From Deltaproteobacteria bacterium (GTDB lineage Bacteria; Desulfobacterota; Desulfarculia; JACQYL01), in assembly GCA_016208165.1 (NCBI GenBank), contig JACQYL010000036.1, positions 12,035-76,034 on the forward strand: a stretch of 64,000 nt of DNA, in the 5' to 3' direction. Position numbers and translations under genes: made by a program. Position 1 is the stretch's first letter; each line of letters begins with the position of its first letter. This document shows positions 26,389-36,213 of the stretch, piece after piece. The notes under the pieces are model-generated. The model saw nothing but the letters and a program-made list of their open reading frames with translations, did no database searches and was not told the DNA's origin.

Positions 26389-27408
26389 TCAGCTACCCTC
26401 ATCCGGAGACTTCACAACGGCCTTGCCGTCTTCGCCCCGGAACACCCGTCCGGAGTGGGTAAGGAGGCGATAGTTCTCCTTTCGGTCCTCGAGATTCGGC
26501 CAGCAGACGAGCATGCAGTTGGCGCACGTAACGAGCACGGTCTTCTCCCAGAACTGTTTGAAATCCTGCCATGTCTGGAAACCGCGGCTCTCGAGGTCGT
26601 ACACAATGGCTCGAAGCAGGCGTTTCTTGGGGTCTTCGGCGTATTCCTTGGCCTTGCGTATGAACGCCTCTTCATCTCCCGGTCCCGGCAGATCGATCAC
26701 CCCGTACGACCAGGTCGACCATTTGGAATCGGGACTGCGGACACCGTTGGCGCCTCCGCACGTGATGACGCACCTCAGGTTGCAGCCTTTCTTGTTGTGA
26801 GTCTGTATACGGCCTCCGATGGTGACTTCGGCCGTTTCTTTGACGGAAATGAATTGGCTGGGACACGACGCGGCGCACAGGCGGCAGTTCTTGCAGTAGT
26901 CTTCTTCCACCATGGGATCGGGCTCGAACTCCGCGGTCGTGACCACGGACGTAAGGGATATGGCTGCACCATATTCGGGAGCTATGACGTTTCCGCTCCA
27001 TCCAAGCCATCCGACGCCGGACGCCACGGCAACGTACCGGTGCGAGATGGGAGGCAGCATGGCCATGTAAGGTTCATTCTGCCGGTACTCGATGTTCGGA
27101 ATGGGAGATACGGCGTCGTAGCCCTTCCGTTTCAGCAGATCGACGATGGCCATCCCCGCCTCGCCAAGGGTGATGTAGGATCGTTTGTGATCCATGACGT
27201 GCGCCATCTGGTCTTTCTTGGACAGGTAGGCCCGTATAGGCGCCTTCTCGAGTGCAACGGCCAAAGAAACAGCGGACCGTGCCTCCGGGAGCACATATCC
27301 CAGATCCGCGGACGGCGGCGCGTCCGACAGGCGTTCCCTGGTGGTGAATCCGATCTTGTCGACGCGCATCCGTCTTGCCAAAGCGATGATTTCGTCTTTG
27401 ATACCCAT
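26389..27408 (-). CDS. 4Fe-4S protein of the QueG / reductive dehalogenase-like group
   Basis: A 339-residue cytoplasmic redox protein. The N-terminal two thirds resemble the cobalamin-binding part of epoxyqueuosine reductase-like proteins (LGYVLPEARSAVSLAVAL, GVGWLGWSGNVIAPEYGAAISL). A ferredoxin motif CKNCRLCAASCP near residue 175 and further cysteines (CANCMLVCWP near 305, plus CNLRCVITCGG) would bind iron-sulfur clusters. It lacks a Tat signal, and its four-cysteine spacing differs from true QueG, so it is a paralogue of unknown substrate rather than QueG itself. It stands alone, after the restriction-modification island. Confidence 0.75.
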   Translation of the reverse strand: MGIKDEIIALARRMRVDKIGFTTRERLSDAPPSADLGYVLPEARSAVSLAVALEKAPIRAYLSKKDQMAHVMDHKRSYITLGEAGMAIVDLLKRKGYDAVSPIPNIEYRQNEPYMAMLPPISHRYVAVASGVGWLGWSGNVIAPEYGAAISLTSVVTTAEFEPDPMVEEDYCKNCRLCAASCPSQFISVKETAEVTIGGRIQTHNKKGCNLRCVITCGGANGVRSPDSKWSTWSYGVIDLPGPGDEEAFIRKAKEYAEDPKKRLLRAIVYDLESRGFQTWQDFKQFWEKTVLVTCANCMLVCWPNLEDRKENYRLLTHSGRVFRGEDGKAVVKSPDEGS

Positions 27409-27875
27409 GAATTCTGAATCCTCCGGACTTCTCGTGTTGGAAGTCTAAAACTGGGCCGGTCATCCTGCAGTCTGAAAAAGGACCAAGATCCCATCATTTC
27501 CAATCCATCCACTGGTCCGCTTGCGACACGTCGCAACCTACTACATTGACGTCATTGTACAGACTTTATATTATGAAAGAAAGGATAGTTGGCTCTTCTT
27601 TTGCGCAATATTCCTCTTAACAAGAAAACCTCATTGCTGCTCGGCCGCGTGCCGGGCTTGTTCATCCCGAGAAAGGAGTCGCTTACTGCCGGCGCTTTGG
27701 AAACATTCCTAAATAATGGTTCAAGAGGGACCGCGCGTTCTGACGAGGCCCCAAACCGGAGTTGAAATGCGGGCGAGGAAGGGGCCTGAACGTTCGATTT
27801 TCACGGAACCGGGCGGTCTGGTGGGTTGGCCTGTTTTGGATCGAGTATCTTCACCCCCAGTTCCAAAGGAATGCC
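27409..27875. other. intergenic region upstream of the broken kinase gene
   Basis: About 470 bases with a good sigma-70 promoter (27546-27574). The 300 bases between that promoter and the kinase start contain no recognised riboswitch or gene; a long leader is possible. Confidence 0.4.
27546..27574 (+). promoter_or_regulatory. predicted sigma-70 promoter
   Basis: TTGACG (27546-27551), a 17-base spacer and TATTAT (27569-27574). It points towards the split histidine kinase gene. Confidence 0.55.
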
Positions 27876-29171
27876 ATGAAAGAAGACGACAAGAGCAAAG
27901 AACAGCCTGCCGCTGAGCCGAGAGAACACAGTTCATGTGTTGACAATCCCCAGTCAATAAGCACTCCCCATGTATTCGAACCAGCCCCGGAACAGAGTAT
28001 CGACCCCGTCCATGAACTGGTCCGCCAAGCGCCCTATGGAATGTTCCTTATAGATCCGTCGGGCAAGATTGTGGCCGCCAATCATGAAGGGGCGTCAAGG
28101 CTGGGAAAAACGGTGCATGAACTGATAGGAACCGCGCTTAGGGATTATTTCCCTCCAGAGCTCGCGGAAGCCAGGAAACAGAAGGGATACGAGTCTCTCA
28201 GAACCGGGAGAACCATCCAGTTTGAAGACGAGGTACATGGACGCCGATACCATAACACCATTGCTCCCATCGCAGTTGGGGAAATATCCTATCTGGCGAT
28301 ATATAGTACTGACATTACGGAAAGGTTTAAGACTGACCAGGCGCTTGTCGGAAGCGAAACCAGGTTCAGAGAACTGTTCGACAATATGAGTAACGGAGTG
28401 GCGATTTATGAGGCAGTGAACGATGGAGAAGATTTTATTTTTAAGGATTTGAACCGCGCAGGCCTCGCTCAGGGAAAGAAAAAGAAGGAAAATATAATAG
28501 GACGTAGTGTCAGGGAGGTGTTCCCCGGCGTTGAAGATCTGGGGTTGTTCGAGGTGTTCCAGCGGGTTTGGAAATCGGGACGTCCCGAGCACCATCCCAC
28601 CTCGCTCTACAGGGATGATGAGGTGATGCTCTGGGTCGAAAACTACGTCTGTAAATTGCCCTGCGGCGAGATTGTGGCGATATATGAAGACACGACAGCC
28701 CGATACCAGGCGGAAACAGCGCTGAAAGAAAGTGAGGTGCGGTGCCGATCCATAGTGGAATCCCTCAATGAAGGCGTCATTCTGCAGCTCAGCACCGGGG
28801 AGATACGGACTTGGAATAGAAGCGCCGAGCAAATTTTCGGCATACCCGCCGGCGAAGCCATCGGCCGGACCTCGGTTAACTATGATTGGCATCTGATTTA
28901 CGAAGACGGGAGGGACTGTCCAGGCGAAAAGCATCCATCCATGATCGCTCTTCGAACCGGCGAGGCTCTGCAAAACCAGATTCGGGGAATCCGGCACAGC
29001 GATACGACAGGCCCAAAAAATGGAAGCCGTGGGCACGCTGGCTGGAGGCATCGCCCACGATTTCAACAACATTCTGACGACCATCACCGGCTACACCGAA
29101 CTGGCGCTGGAGGAAAACCGGGCCGGCAGGGCAAGCCCGGAGGAACTGGAACAGGTGATGAAAGCGGCTGA
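27876..29171 (+). pseudogene. 5' part of a frameshifted hybrid histidine kinase (PAS domains)
   Basis: This reading frame encodes about three PAS domains (residues about 45-155, 165-280 and 285-370) and then runs out of frame after ALQNQI near 28980, ending in an Arg/Gly-rich tail typical of a wrong frame. The kinase core continues in another frame from 29020. The third PAS domain stops about 50 residues short of its normal end, so the break looks like an internal deletion with a frame change near 28975-29005, not a single-base slip. ATG 27876 follows AAAGGA. As it stands the product would be a sensor fragment without a kinase. Confidence 0.75.
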
Positions 29172-30144
29172 GAGGGCCAGAGACCTCGTACGGCGCATTC
29201 TGGCCTTCAGCCGCAAGGCGGAAGCCGATTTCAAGCCCCTCGATATCAATCGGACGGTCAACCAGGTCGCTGCAATGCTGAAACGAACCATTCCTCGAAT
29301 GATCCGGATCGATGTGCACCTCGAAAACCAACCTGCCCTGATACACGGTGATGCAGGCCAGATCGAGCAGGTGCTGTTGAACCTGGCTTCCAACGCCAAG
29401 GATGCCATGCCGGAAGGAGGTCGGCTGGTATTTGAAGTCGAACGGGTAACCATGGACGAGACCGATTGTCGGCTGCATCCGGGAGCTCCTTCGGGGGAGT
29501 ACGTTCAACTCATGGTCAGTGACACCGGCCATGGTATGGACAAGGAAACATTGGAACATATGTACGATCCCTTTTACACCACCAAAGAAGTAGGCAAGGG
29601 CACCGGCATGGGCCTGGCCATGGTGTACGGCATCGTAAAAAATCATGGAGGATACATAGGCTGCTATAGCGAGCCGAATCAGGGGACGTCTTTCAAGATC
29701 TATCTTCCCAAATTGAAAAAACAAAACTACCCGGCCCCCGACGAGGATCAGCCCGTGCAAGAGTCGGCCAAGGGTGAAGAAACGATCCTTATTGTGGACG
29801 ATGAACCTGCCCTGCGGGACATCGCAGCCAGGATATTGATCAGAAACGGCTACCAGGTATTTCAGGCCGAGAGCGGGGAAGCGGCCCTGGAACTCTATCA
29901 GGAATCGCCCCGCAGGTTCGATCTGGTGGTTCTGGATATCGGAATGCCCGGCATGGGAGGACTCCGGTGTCTGGAGCGACTCAGGCAAATCGATCCCAAT
30001 TCCAGGGTGATCATAGCCAGCGGATACTCGAAGAACGGGCCTGTAAGCAAGTCCGCAGGGTCGAGGGCCGCCGGATACGTGAGTAAACCCTTCACCAAAG
30101 CCGAACTTTTGAGGGCCGTCAGGCAGGTATTGGATGTCGAATAG
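29020..30144 (+). pseudogene. 3' part of the broken hybrid kinase: HisKA, HATPase and receiver
   Basis: This frame encodes an intact catalytic part. The phosphoacceptor helix has MEAVGTLAGGIAHDFNNIL (H-box). A HATPase_c domain follows with the N-box NLASNAKDAMP, the G1 box DTGHGMD and the G2 box GKGTGMGLAMVYGIV. A receiver domain covers about residues 250-370, with VDDEPALR, the phosphoacceptor aspartate in VVLDIGMPG and the lysine in SKPF. Upstream, in the same frame, IRQAQK precedes the methionine, so the original protein was continuous. Translation from the internal ATG at 29020 could yield a sensorless kinase-receiver, but no good ribosome binding site is visible. Confidence 0.75.
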
Positions 30145-30297
30145 TCAGTAGAGGGGCAGGGGTGCATTCAATCAGGTCGTTCCCGAAACCGGTGGTGTAG
30201 GGCAGGCTGGAATTTTTCTCCTAATCCAACTCGGATAGGGCCCTTTTTGTACGCTCGAGGCTTTAGCCACGGCAAGAAATGGCTGAGTCACAACCCA

Positions 30298-32292
30298 TCA
30301 ATCCGCCGTCCTGACCCGGTTTCCTCCCGCCTCTTTTGCCGCGTACAAAGCATTATCGGAGCGGTCGAGCAAGGCGTCAAGGTCGTCTCCTTCCAGTGAC
30401 ATCTGGGTCACTCCCAAGCTGATGGTGAAACGAACCTCGGACATTCCACTCCGAACCGAGGTTTCGGCTATGGCTTGCCTGATACGCTCAGCCACGAGAG
30501 CGGCCTCCTGTATCTCGCTCTGCACCAATGCGATGGCGAACTCGTCGCCTCCCAGGCGGCCCAATATGTCGCTTTCTCTCAGTTGACGCCGGCAGACCAG
30601 GCTCAATTCCTTAAGCACCCGGTCTCCGGCCGAGTGCCCATAATGATCGTTGACCTTTTTGAACCGGTCAATGTCCAGCATAACCAACGAAAGCGGATGC
30701 TGATAACGTTTGGAGCGGTTGATTTCCTTTTGTGTAAGCTCCAGGAAGTTGCGGCGGTTGTCAAGGTTGGTCAGGGAATCGGTCGTGGCAAGGCGCCTGA
30801 GTTCTTCTTCCATTCGCTTGTAGGGAGACACGTCCCGGATAATCCCCTCGTAACCGACGACGGTTCCATCACACGATCGTCTGGCTTTTACGGTCAACAG
30901 ACAGTCCATGACGGACCGATCTTTACCGTAAAGCTGTACTCCGAAATCCCGGACAAAACCGTGTTCACCCACAGCGGCGACAAACTTGCGGGCGGCGGAA
31001 GTATCCACGTAGAACTTCTTGAAGTCCCAGTCACCGATCTCTGTCTCGGCAAGTCCGAACATCTCCTTGGCCGCCGCATTGGCCATCAGAATCCTGCCAT
31101 CCGCGTCCGTGGAGACAATCGCGTCCTTCGATTCTTCAAACAGAGACCGGTAACTCTCTTGCGAAGCCTGGAGGGCCTTCTCACTTCGCCGGCGTTCCTC
31201 CACTTCCGCTTGGATCTTCGCCCTCGAGTGGACCAGGCGATTCTGAATGCCGCCAATGTATATGTAGAAGAACAGGAGCAAGCCGCCCCCGATGGCAACG
31301 GTCAGCACCCCTAGGGACACGATCAATATCACCAGGTCCTTCTGCTGAGAAGACACATCCACCAGGCTGAATATCTCGCCTACCCTGCGGCCTCCCGCGT
31401 CGAATAGAGGAAAGAACCGCCCTTTGAAGCTCCGGTTTCCCAACCGACTGGAGAAGATGGATTCGTCACCGCCTATAGACCGGCGCCGCAGCTCTTCCAA
31501 GGCCGGGGAGTTTTCCATGGTCCGGTCAATAATGACGAAATCATTGAACCGCTCCCAGTCCCCGCCTCGATCGAGGATCTTCAGCCCTTCCTCCCAATCC
31601 CCTCTGTCCAGGAATTTTTTATCTATCAGAACGGAGAGCTCCACATGAAGCGCCCGATTGATCAGTCGGGTAATGTGCTCGATCCCCATACCCAACTCGA
31701 GATAGCCGACCAGATTCCCGTTCATTTTCCAGGGACGCACTACCCGCAGTGTGAAGGTTCCATAGGGGCCAAGCTCGATGCCGGATGAAGGGTTCCCGCT
31801 TGCGGCGGTTTCCTCCATGGTAAATCGCTCTATCGGATCGCCGTAGCGGCTTGGGGAGTGCACCCGAAGGAAACAGACTTTATCGGGCTCGCTGAAATAG
31901 AAATGAGTAATCCGGTACTTTGAACGCATCTCTTCAAAAAGCGGCATTACGCCCTGAAGCAGCTTTTGGCGGTCCTTTGCCAGAAAGGCGTCCAAAAGGG
32001 CCTGGTCCATTTCAATGAAATCCAGCTGTCCGTTCATAACTTGCGCCTCTTCGGAAAGCAGTCCCCGAAATAGACGCTGCACTCCGGCAATTCGCTTATG
32101 AACAGATTCATCGATGGCTTTTTTTTGAAGACGGTAACCGCCGGCCACAGACAGGAATAGTAACAGAATACCCCCGGTTACGATCGGCACCAGGATGCGG
32201 AATCGGATATCCTCACTTCTGTCGTTCATTACGAACCGCCGCTCTTTGGGTGAGAACGTCTCTGATTCAGGTGAAGAAACCGTAGAACTCAT
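30298..32292 (-). CDS. membrane diguanylate cyclase with periplasmic sensor, PAS and GGDEF domains
   Basis: A 664-residue protein that would make cyclic di-GMP. It has a transmembrane segment near residues 32-55, a periplasmic ligand-sensing region of about 270 residues, and a second transmembrane segment near 325-350 (VSLGVLTVAIGGGLLLFFYIYI). A PAS domain covers about 375-490. The GGDEF domain (about 500-664) has the intact active site RLGGDEFAIAL and the inhibitory site RESD (RxxD) just before it, indicating an active, product-inhibited enzyme. The first ATG is used; an ATG at 32229 directly before the first helix is an alternative. Confidence 0.92.
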   Translation of the reverse strand: MSSTVSSPESETFSPKERRFVMNDRSEDIRFRILVPIVTGGILLLFLSVAGGYRLQKKAIDESVHKRIAGVQRLFRGLLSEEAQVMNGQLDFIEMDQALLDAFLAKDRQKLLQGVMPLFEEMRSKYRITHFYFSEPDKVCFLRVHSPSRYGDPIERFTMEETAASGNPSSGIELGPYGTFTLRVVRPWKMNGNLVGYLELGMGIEHITRLINRALHVELSVLIDKKFLDRGDWEEGLKILDRGGDWERFNDFVIIDRTMENSPALEELRRRSIGGDESIFSSRLGNRSFKGRFFPLFDAGGRRVGEIFSLVDVSSQQKDLVILIVSLGVLTVAIGGGLLLFFYIYIGGIQNRLVHSRAKIQAEVEERRRSEKALQASQESYRSLFEESKDAIVSTDADGRILMANAAAKEMFGLAETEIGDWDFKKFYVDTSAARKFVAAVGEHGFVRDFGVQLYGKDRSVMDCLLTVKARRSCDGTVVGYEGIIRDVSPYKRMEEELRRLATTDSLTNLDNRRNFLELTQKEINRSKRYQHPLSLVMLDIDRFKKVNDHYGHSAGDRVLKELSLVCRRQLRESDILGRLGGDEFAIALVQSEIQEAALVAERIRQAIAETSVRSGMSEVRFTISLGVTQMSLEGDDLDALLDRSDNALYAAKEAGGNRVRTAD

Positions 32293-32411
32293 AGATAAGG
32301 TGTTCCGAAGACGGTTACGAACAGGTATTCCAAGGTGACTCGCACATGGATATGGGAGTCCTCCGCGGCATAACTCTTCGTTGGAGTCCTCATATCATTT
32401 GCCGCCTCCTG

Positions 32412-33500
32412 CTACATGGAAATTGAGCGATGAGACGCCACGGATCCCGAGGAGCGCTTGGCCGACAGTTGCTCGTGCGCCCAGCGCAACAGGTTCTCCG
32501 TGGTCTCCCACGATACGCATTCATCGGTGATGGACACGCCGTATTTCAATGCGTCGGGACCGCAGCCATATTTCTGGCTGCCTTCATGCAGGTTGCTTTC
32601 CAGCATCAGTCCGATCACGGCATCGTTCCCCGCTGTAACTTGCTGAATCACGTTTCGCCAAACGATGGGCTGGCCCTGAAACTTCTTTTTCGAGTTGGCG
32701 TGGGAGCAGTCCACCAGAATGGCTTCGGGAAGGTTGTGACCGGCCAGTTGTAGCCGCGCCTCCTCGATGCTGAGGGGGTCATAGTTGGGACGTTTGCCGC
32801 CGCGCAGCACCACATGTCCGTAAGGGTTTCCCGTGGTCTGAACAATGCACGTGTGTCCGTCGTGATCGATGCCGATAAAACTCTGAGGGGCGCGTGAGGC
32901 CAGCATGGCGTTGACCGCGACGTCCAGGTTGCCGTCGGTGCCGTTCTTGAACCCCACCGGCATGGAGAGTCCACTGGCCATCTGGCGATGGGTCTGGGAT
33001 TCGGAAGTGCGCGCACCGACCGCCGCCCAGCTGATCAGATCGGCCAGGTACTGAGGCGTTATGGGGTCCAGAAATTCGGTGGCGGCCGCCAACCCCATTT
33101 CGGTAATTCCCGTTAGAATTCGGCGCGCCTTGCGCAGGCCGTCTAGAATGTTACAGGTGCCGTCCATATGCGGATCATTGATCAGGCCCTTCCAGCCCAC
33201 GGTGGTGCGTGGTTTTTCAAAATAGACGCGCATAACCACAAACATGGTCTCGGAGACTTCTATCCGTAACTCATTGAGCTTACGAGCATAATCTATAGCC
33301 GATGCATCATCGTGGATGGAACAGGGTCCCACGATCGCCAGCAGCCGAGGCTCCTCTCCGGCGATCATGTTTTGTATGACCTGTCGTCCTTCCATCACGG
33401 TTGTATAAGATTTGTCGCTTAACGGGAGCTCCGCTGTCAGCTTTCTGGGTTCCACCAATCGTACATAATCCTTGACATTCCTGTCGTGTGCTCTTTCCAT
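32412..33500 (-). CDS. aroG: 3-deoxy-7-phosphoheptulonate (DAHP) synthase, AroF/G/H type
   Basis: A 362-residue class I-alpha DAHP synthase, the first step of the shikimate pathway (phosphoenolpyruvate plus erythrose 4-phosphate). Recognised blocks are IVGPCSIHD, MRVYFEKPRTTVGWKGLINDP, LAAATEFLDPITPQYLADLISW, GARTSESQTHRQMASGL, PVGFKNGTDG, RGGKRPNYD and VDCSHANS. The metal ligands (Cys in GPCSI, His, Glu, Asp) fall in these blocks. Which feedback class it belongs to cannot be told by eye. No other aromatic biosynthesis gene is adjacent. The ATG at 33500 gives the usual length. Confidence 0.95.
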   Translation of the reverse strand: MERAHDRNVKDYVRLVEPRKLTAELPLSDKSYTTVMEGRQVIQNMIAGEEPRLLAIVGPCSIHDDASAIDYARKLNELRIEVSETMFVVMRVYFEKPRTTVGWKGLINDPHMDGTCNILDGLRKARRILTGITEMGLAAATEFLDPITPQYLADLISWAAVGARTSESQTHRQMASGLSMPVGFKNGTDGNLDVAVNAMLASRAPQSFIGIDHDGHTCIVQTTGNPYGHVVLRGGKRPNYDPLSIEEARLQLAGHNLPEAILVDCSHANSKKKFQGQPIVWRNVIQQVTAGNDAVIGLMLESNLHEGSQKYGCGPDALKYGVSITDECVSWETTENLLRWAHEQLSAKRSSGSVASHRSISM

Positions 33501-34009
33501 GCGCTACATCCTCGCAATGGCATGATTAGAAGGTTTTTAGAACGACATCACCTGCTCTCGAGTCTATCCGGTGTCCGTTTCGGAATAGAGGCAATACCTT
33601 ATCCATAGGGCTACATAGTTCCCTTCGGGGGCGCTTCGTTCCGCCCGGGTAACACAAAAACGAGCCCCGATTCCTGTTGGACGCTTCAGGTTCGCCTAGC
33701 AGGCTGCCGTCCATAGATTTGAGAGCCCGCAGGCCTGCACCTGCAGAGATCCTGACCTGTTCATCTCGACTCCGGCGTACCCTATTTGACGAACCCGAAA
33801 ATTCTTGGAGAAAGAATTCGGAAATCCCTTTTTTAAACAAATGCCGCCGATTGTCAAGGATTGGCGATTTTCTCCAAGATGCTATCGGCTCCACCATCCT
33901 GCGAATGCACACACGGAACGTTCACTTTATGTATGTATCCCATACGTCACGTAGTTTATCAATCTAGTGTAATTCCGGGTCATTTGGACGTGCTTTGGAA
34001 GCGGGTCAA
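33501..34009. other. intergenic region upstream of the DAHP synthase gene
   Basis: About 500 bases. On the minus strand TTGACA (33857-33852) could be a -35 box for the DAHP synthase gene, with only a weak -10. No ORF is convincing and no attenuator leader peptide was identified. Confidence 0.35.
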
Positions 34010-34282
34010 ATGCCGTCGGATAAAGCCGAAAGGATGGTGAAAGAGGGGCGGACGATGATCGACAAAGGGAAAATGATGAAATCTGAAGGACGGATGATGA
34101 TGGACAAAGGCGAAGCCATGGTGAAGGAAGGGCAAATCATGATGGGAAAAGACAACGTGATGGTGCAGCCGCTTCAACAAATAGCGCAAGAGCGAGACCC
34201 GGGACTACTTTTTTTGGAGATGGTCTCGCACCCTGCTTGTCATACAGGTCAACCTTCGCGGATGGTCGGGGCCTCATTTTGA
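34010..34282 (+). CDS. possible small heptad-repeat Met/Lys-rich protein
   Basis: A 90-residue frame. Residues about 9-52 consist of about six imperfect seven-residue repeats of the type M-V-K-E-G-x-x (for example RMVKEGR, TMIDKGK, MMKSEGR, MMMDKGE, AMVKEGQ), predicted to be an amphipathic helix with methionine on one face. ATG 34010 follows GGAAGCGGG. The C-terminal 35 residues look non-repetitive and may be decayed. No signal peptide is present. Real coding potential is likely, given the residue periodicity, but the gene may be a remnant of a longer one. Confidence 0.4.
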   Translation: MPSDKAERMVKEGRTMIDKGKMMKSEGRMMMDKGEAMVKEGQIMMGKDNVMVQPLQQIAQERDPGLLFLEMVSHPACHTGQPSRMVGASF

Positions 34283-34355
34283 CCTCGGGAATAAGCACGA
34301 AAGAGCAATCCCCTTTCCCACAAACCGTGCATCCCCCTTCGACCCGGCCGGCGGA

Positions 34356-35009
34356 CTACATGCGTATCTGTTCGCCCAAACGGCGGGCCATTTCCCGGCC
34401 TAATGCCTTGGCCTGGTCCCAGGTTTCCGTTTGGTCTTCCACCTTGCTGAATTTATCCGGCGTCACCTTGGTATCCTGTCCGAAAATCCAGGGCAGCGCA
34501 CTCATGGTGCATGTCTCGCCAAAGCCGCAAACCATGCACTCCGGGTTGCCGGTGACTTTCAATTGACCGAGCACATCCATGCCTTCCAGTTTCAAAGCGT
34601 GAGCGATCTGGCTGCTCGCTTCGTCGAGGCCGGGCGCTCCGCGTCCGATGCCCGTTGTGACCACCACGGCGACTTTGCCCCGATTGAGACCGTTCCGGTG
34701 TCGAAGTGAAAACAGCCTTTCGAGAAACGCTTTCGTAAACGCGTCAGCCGCGCCATAGGGAGTGTACCCTCCCACTACCAACGCTCCGGCCCTTAGGACC
34801 TTTTCCGCAAGTTCGGGATAATCATCCTTCACTTTGCAGACGTTATCCTCCTTACAGCCGAGGCAGGCGATGCAGGGACGCACATTGATTTTGCTGAGTT
34901 TGACAAATTCCGTGGATAATCCACTTGCTTCCAAGACGGCTTGAACCAGTCGGTCCGTGTTGCTGTTCTTGATCGGACTCCCTGAAATGCCAATGATCTG
35001 AGGTTGCAT
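34356..35009 (-). CDS. iron-sulfur flavoprotein / NAD(P)H-dependent FMN reductase
   Basis: A 217-residue flavodoxin-like protein. The start IIGISGSPIKNSNTDRLVQAVL is the FMN-phosphate loop of the NADPH-dependent FMN reductase family. The motif CIACLGCKEDNVC (residues about 47-59) is a compact cysteine cluster as in archaeal and anaerobe iron-sulfur flavoproteins, likely holding a 4Fe-4S cluster. VGGYTPYGAADAFTKAFLER covers the flavin-binding loop. It probably shuttles electrons to small acceptors. Another cysteine group (CMVCGFGETC) lies near residue 158. It is monocistronic and points away from the Crp/Fnr gene. Confidence 0.82.
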   Translation of the reverse strand: MQPQIIGISGSPIKNSNTDRLVQAVLEASGLSTEFVKLSKINVRPCIACLGCKEDNVCKVKDDYPELAEKVLRAGALVVGGYTPYGAADAFTKAFLERLFSLRHRNGLNRGKVAVVVTTGIGRGAPGLDEASSQIAHALKLEGMDVLGQLKVTGNPECMVCGFGETCTMSALPWIFGQDTKVTPDKFSKVEDQTETWDQAKALGREMARRLGEQIRM

Positions 35010-35277
35010 AGGCTTAGCTCCTTTTAGGGATAAAATTTGTTATAGAATAAACGCCGGCAGGAAAGCTGTCTGTAGCAACAGTTACATCACGGCATTTTTC
35101 AGGAACGACTGAAGAGACGGATGTCGTGGAAAAATCGGATTGAACCAGTGTAGAGCGATGGCGGTCGTCTTCAGGATTATCCGTACCTCGATCCCCTTCC
35201 GGAAAGGGCCGTGGTGCGGCTTGGATTTGTAGAAGACGGCGGGACGAACTCCGTTTGCCTCAGGTGCGCAATAGCCG

Positions 35278-36039
35278 TCAGGCCAGGTTCAATGCCGGCA
35301 GGATCAGATTCTTGCCTTCATGAATGATCTTTCCTGAACGTTTCAGCGCTTTCATGGCTCGGGTGATGCTGACCCGGTGGGCGCCGGTGAGAAAACCCAG
35401 ATCTTCGTGCGTCAAAGGGAATTGGATCGCCAATCCGCGGGAACTCGATGCGCCGTGTTCCCTGGCTACCGTGGCGAGCACGCGGTAAAGCCGGTCTTCG
35501 ATGTTGGTAACGGCCAGGCTTCCGACACGACTGGTGAGCCAGGCAATCCGCTCGCTGAGGTTTTTTATGATCTGAAGGCCCACGTTGGGATGCTTCAAAA
35601 CAAGTCGCTCGAATTGGCCCTTCGAAAAGCCGCAGGTCAACGTGTCTTCGAGGCAATAGGCGCTTACCGGATATTCAACTTCCTCGGAGAACATGTTCTC
35701 GCCGACAAAATCGCCGGCTTTGCGAATATCCAGCGTGATTTCGGCGCCGTCCTCAAGGACCTTATTGAGCTTGATCCGCCCCCCTTTGATGAGAAACATC
35801 TCGTCCGCAGGATCACCCTGCATGAACAACGCCTGCCCTTTCGACATTTTTTTTCGAAGCGCATCCCGGCTCAGCGCCTCGATCTCTTCCGCATCGAGAT
35901 TCTGGAAGATCCAGAGTTGACCGATACAGATCGGAGACAGAGCGATGTCCTTACCGGCGATTTCTTGACAAAGACAAGCCTTTGGATGGTTCCTTACCGG
36001 AATTCGAGAATGGGTTCCCATGATTCGACTATAGAACAA
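35278..36039 (-). CDS. Crp/Fnr family transcriptional regulator
   Basis: A 253-residue regulator. A cyclic-nucleotide-binding beta-barrel covers about residues 40-160 (QGDPADEMFLIKGGRIKL, GDFVGENMFSE). A C-terminal winged helix-turn-helix covers about 170-250 (LTHEDLGFLTGAHRVSITRAMKALKRSG). The N-terminus has two cysteines in CLCQ and a third in PIC, but not the four-cysteine arrangement of FNR, so an oxygen-sensing cluster is possible but unproven. The first ATG at 36039 has an alternative at 36021. It is divergent from the CoA-transferase gene, which it may control. Confidence 0.88.
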   Translation of the reverse strand: MFYSRIMGTHSRIPVRNHPKACLCQEIAGKDIALSPICIGQLWIFQNLDAEEIEALSRDALRKKMSKGQALFMQGDPADEMFLIKGGRIKLNKVLEDGAEITLDIRKAGDFVGENMFSEEVEYPVSAYCLEDTLTCGFSKGQFERLVLKHPNVGLQIIKNLSERIAWLTSRVGSLAVTNIEDRLYRVLATVAREHGASSSRGLAIQFPLTHEDLGFLTGAHRVSITRAMKALKRSGKIIHEGKNLILPALNLA

Positions 36040-36213
36040 CTCGCCTTGGAATTCAGTAGCAATCGCTACATCTTTATAAAATGGGGTTCAGATCCAAAGG
36101 CAGAAAATCGGTGTTCCCTGAACAGGCGTTCCGAAGGGTCCCCTCCGCTTCTTGCATCTTTGTTCGATCTGTGCTTACATGCCCGAATTCCGCTGTTGCA
36201 TGGAGGTGCGTGG

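Noticed and set aside
26455-27417. A 320-codon plus-strand frame
   Set aside because: It is antisense to the Fe-S protein gene with clear ferredoxin motifs and has no recognisable features.
35377-36213. Upstream extension of the CoA-transferase frame
   Set aside because: The extra 279 codons are antisense to the Crp/Fnr gene and do not resemble any protein; the ATG at 36214 with GGAGGTG fits the family start.
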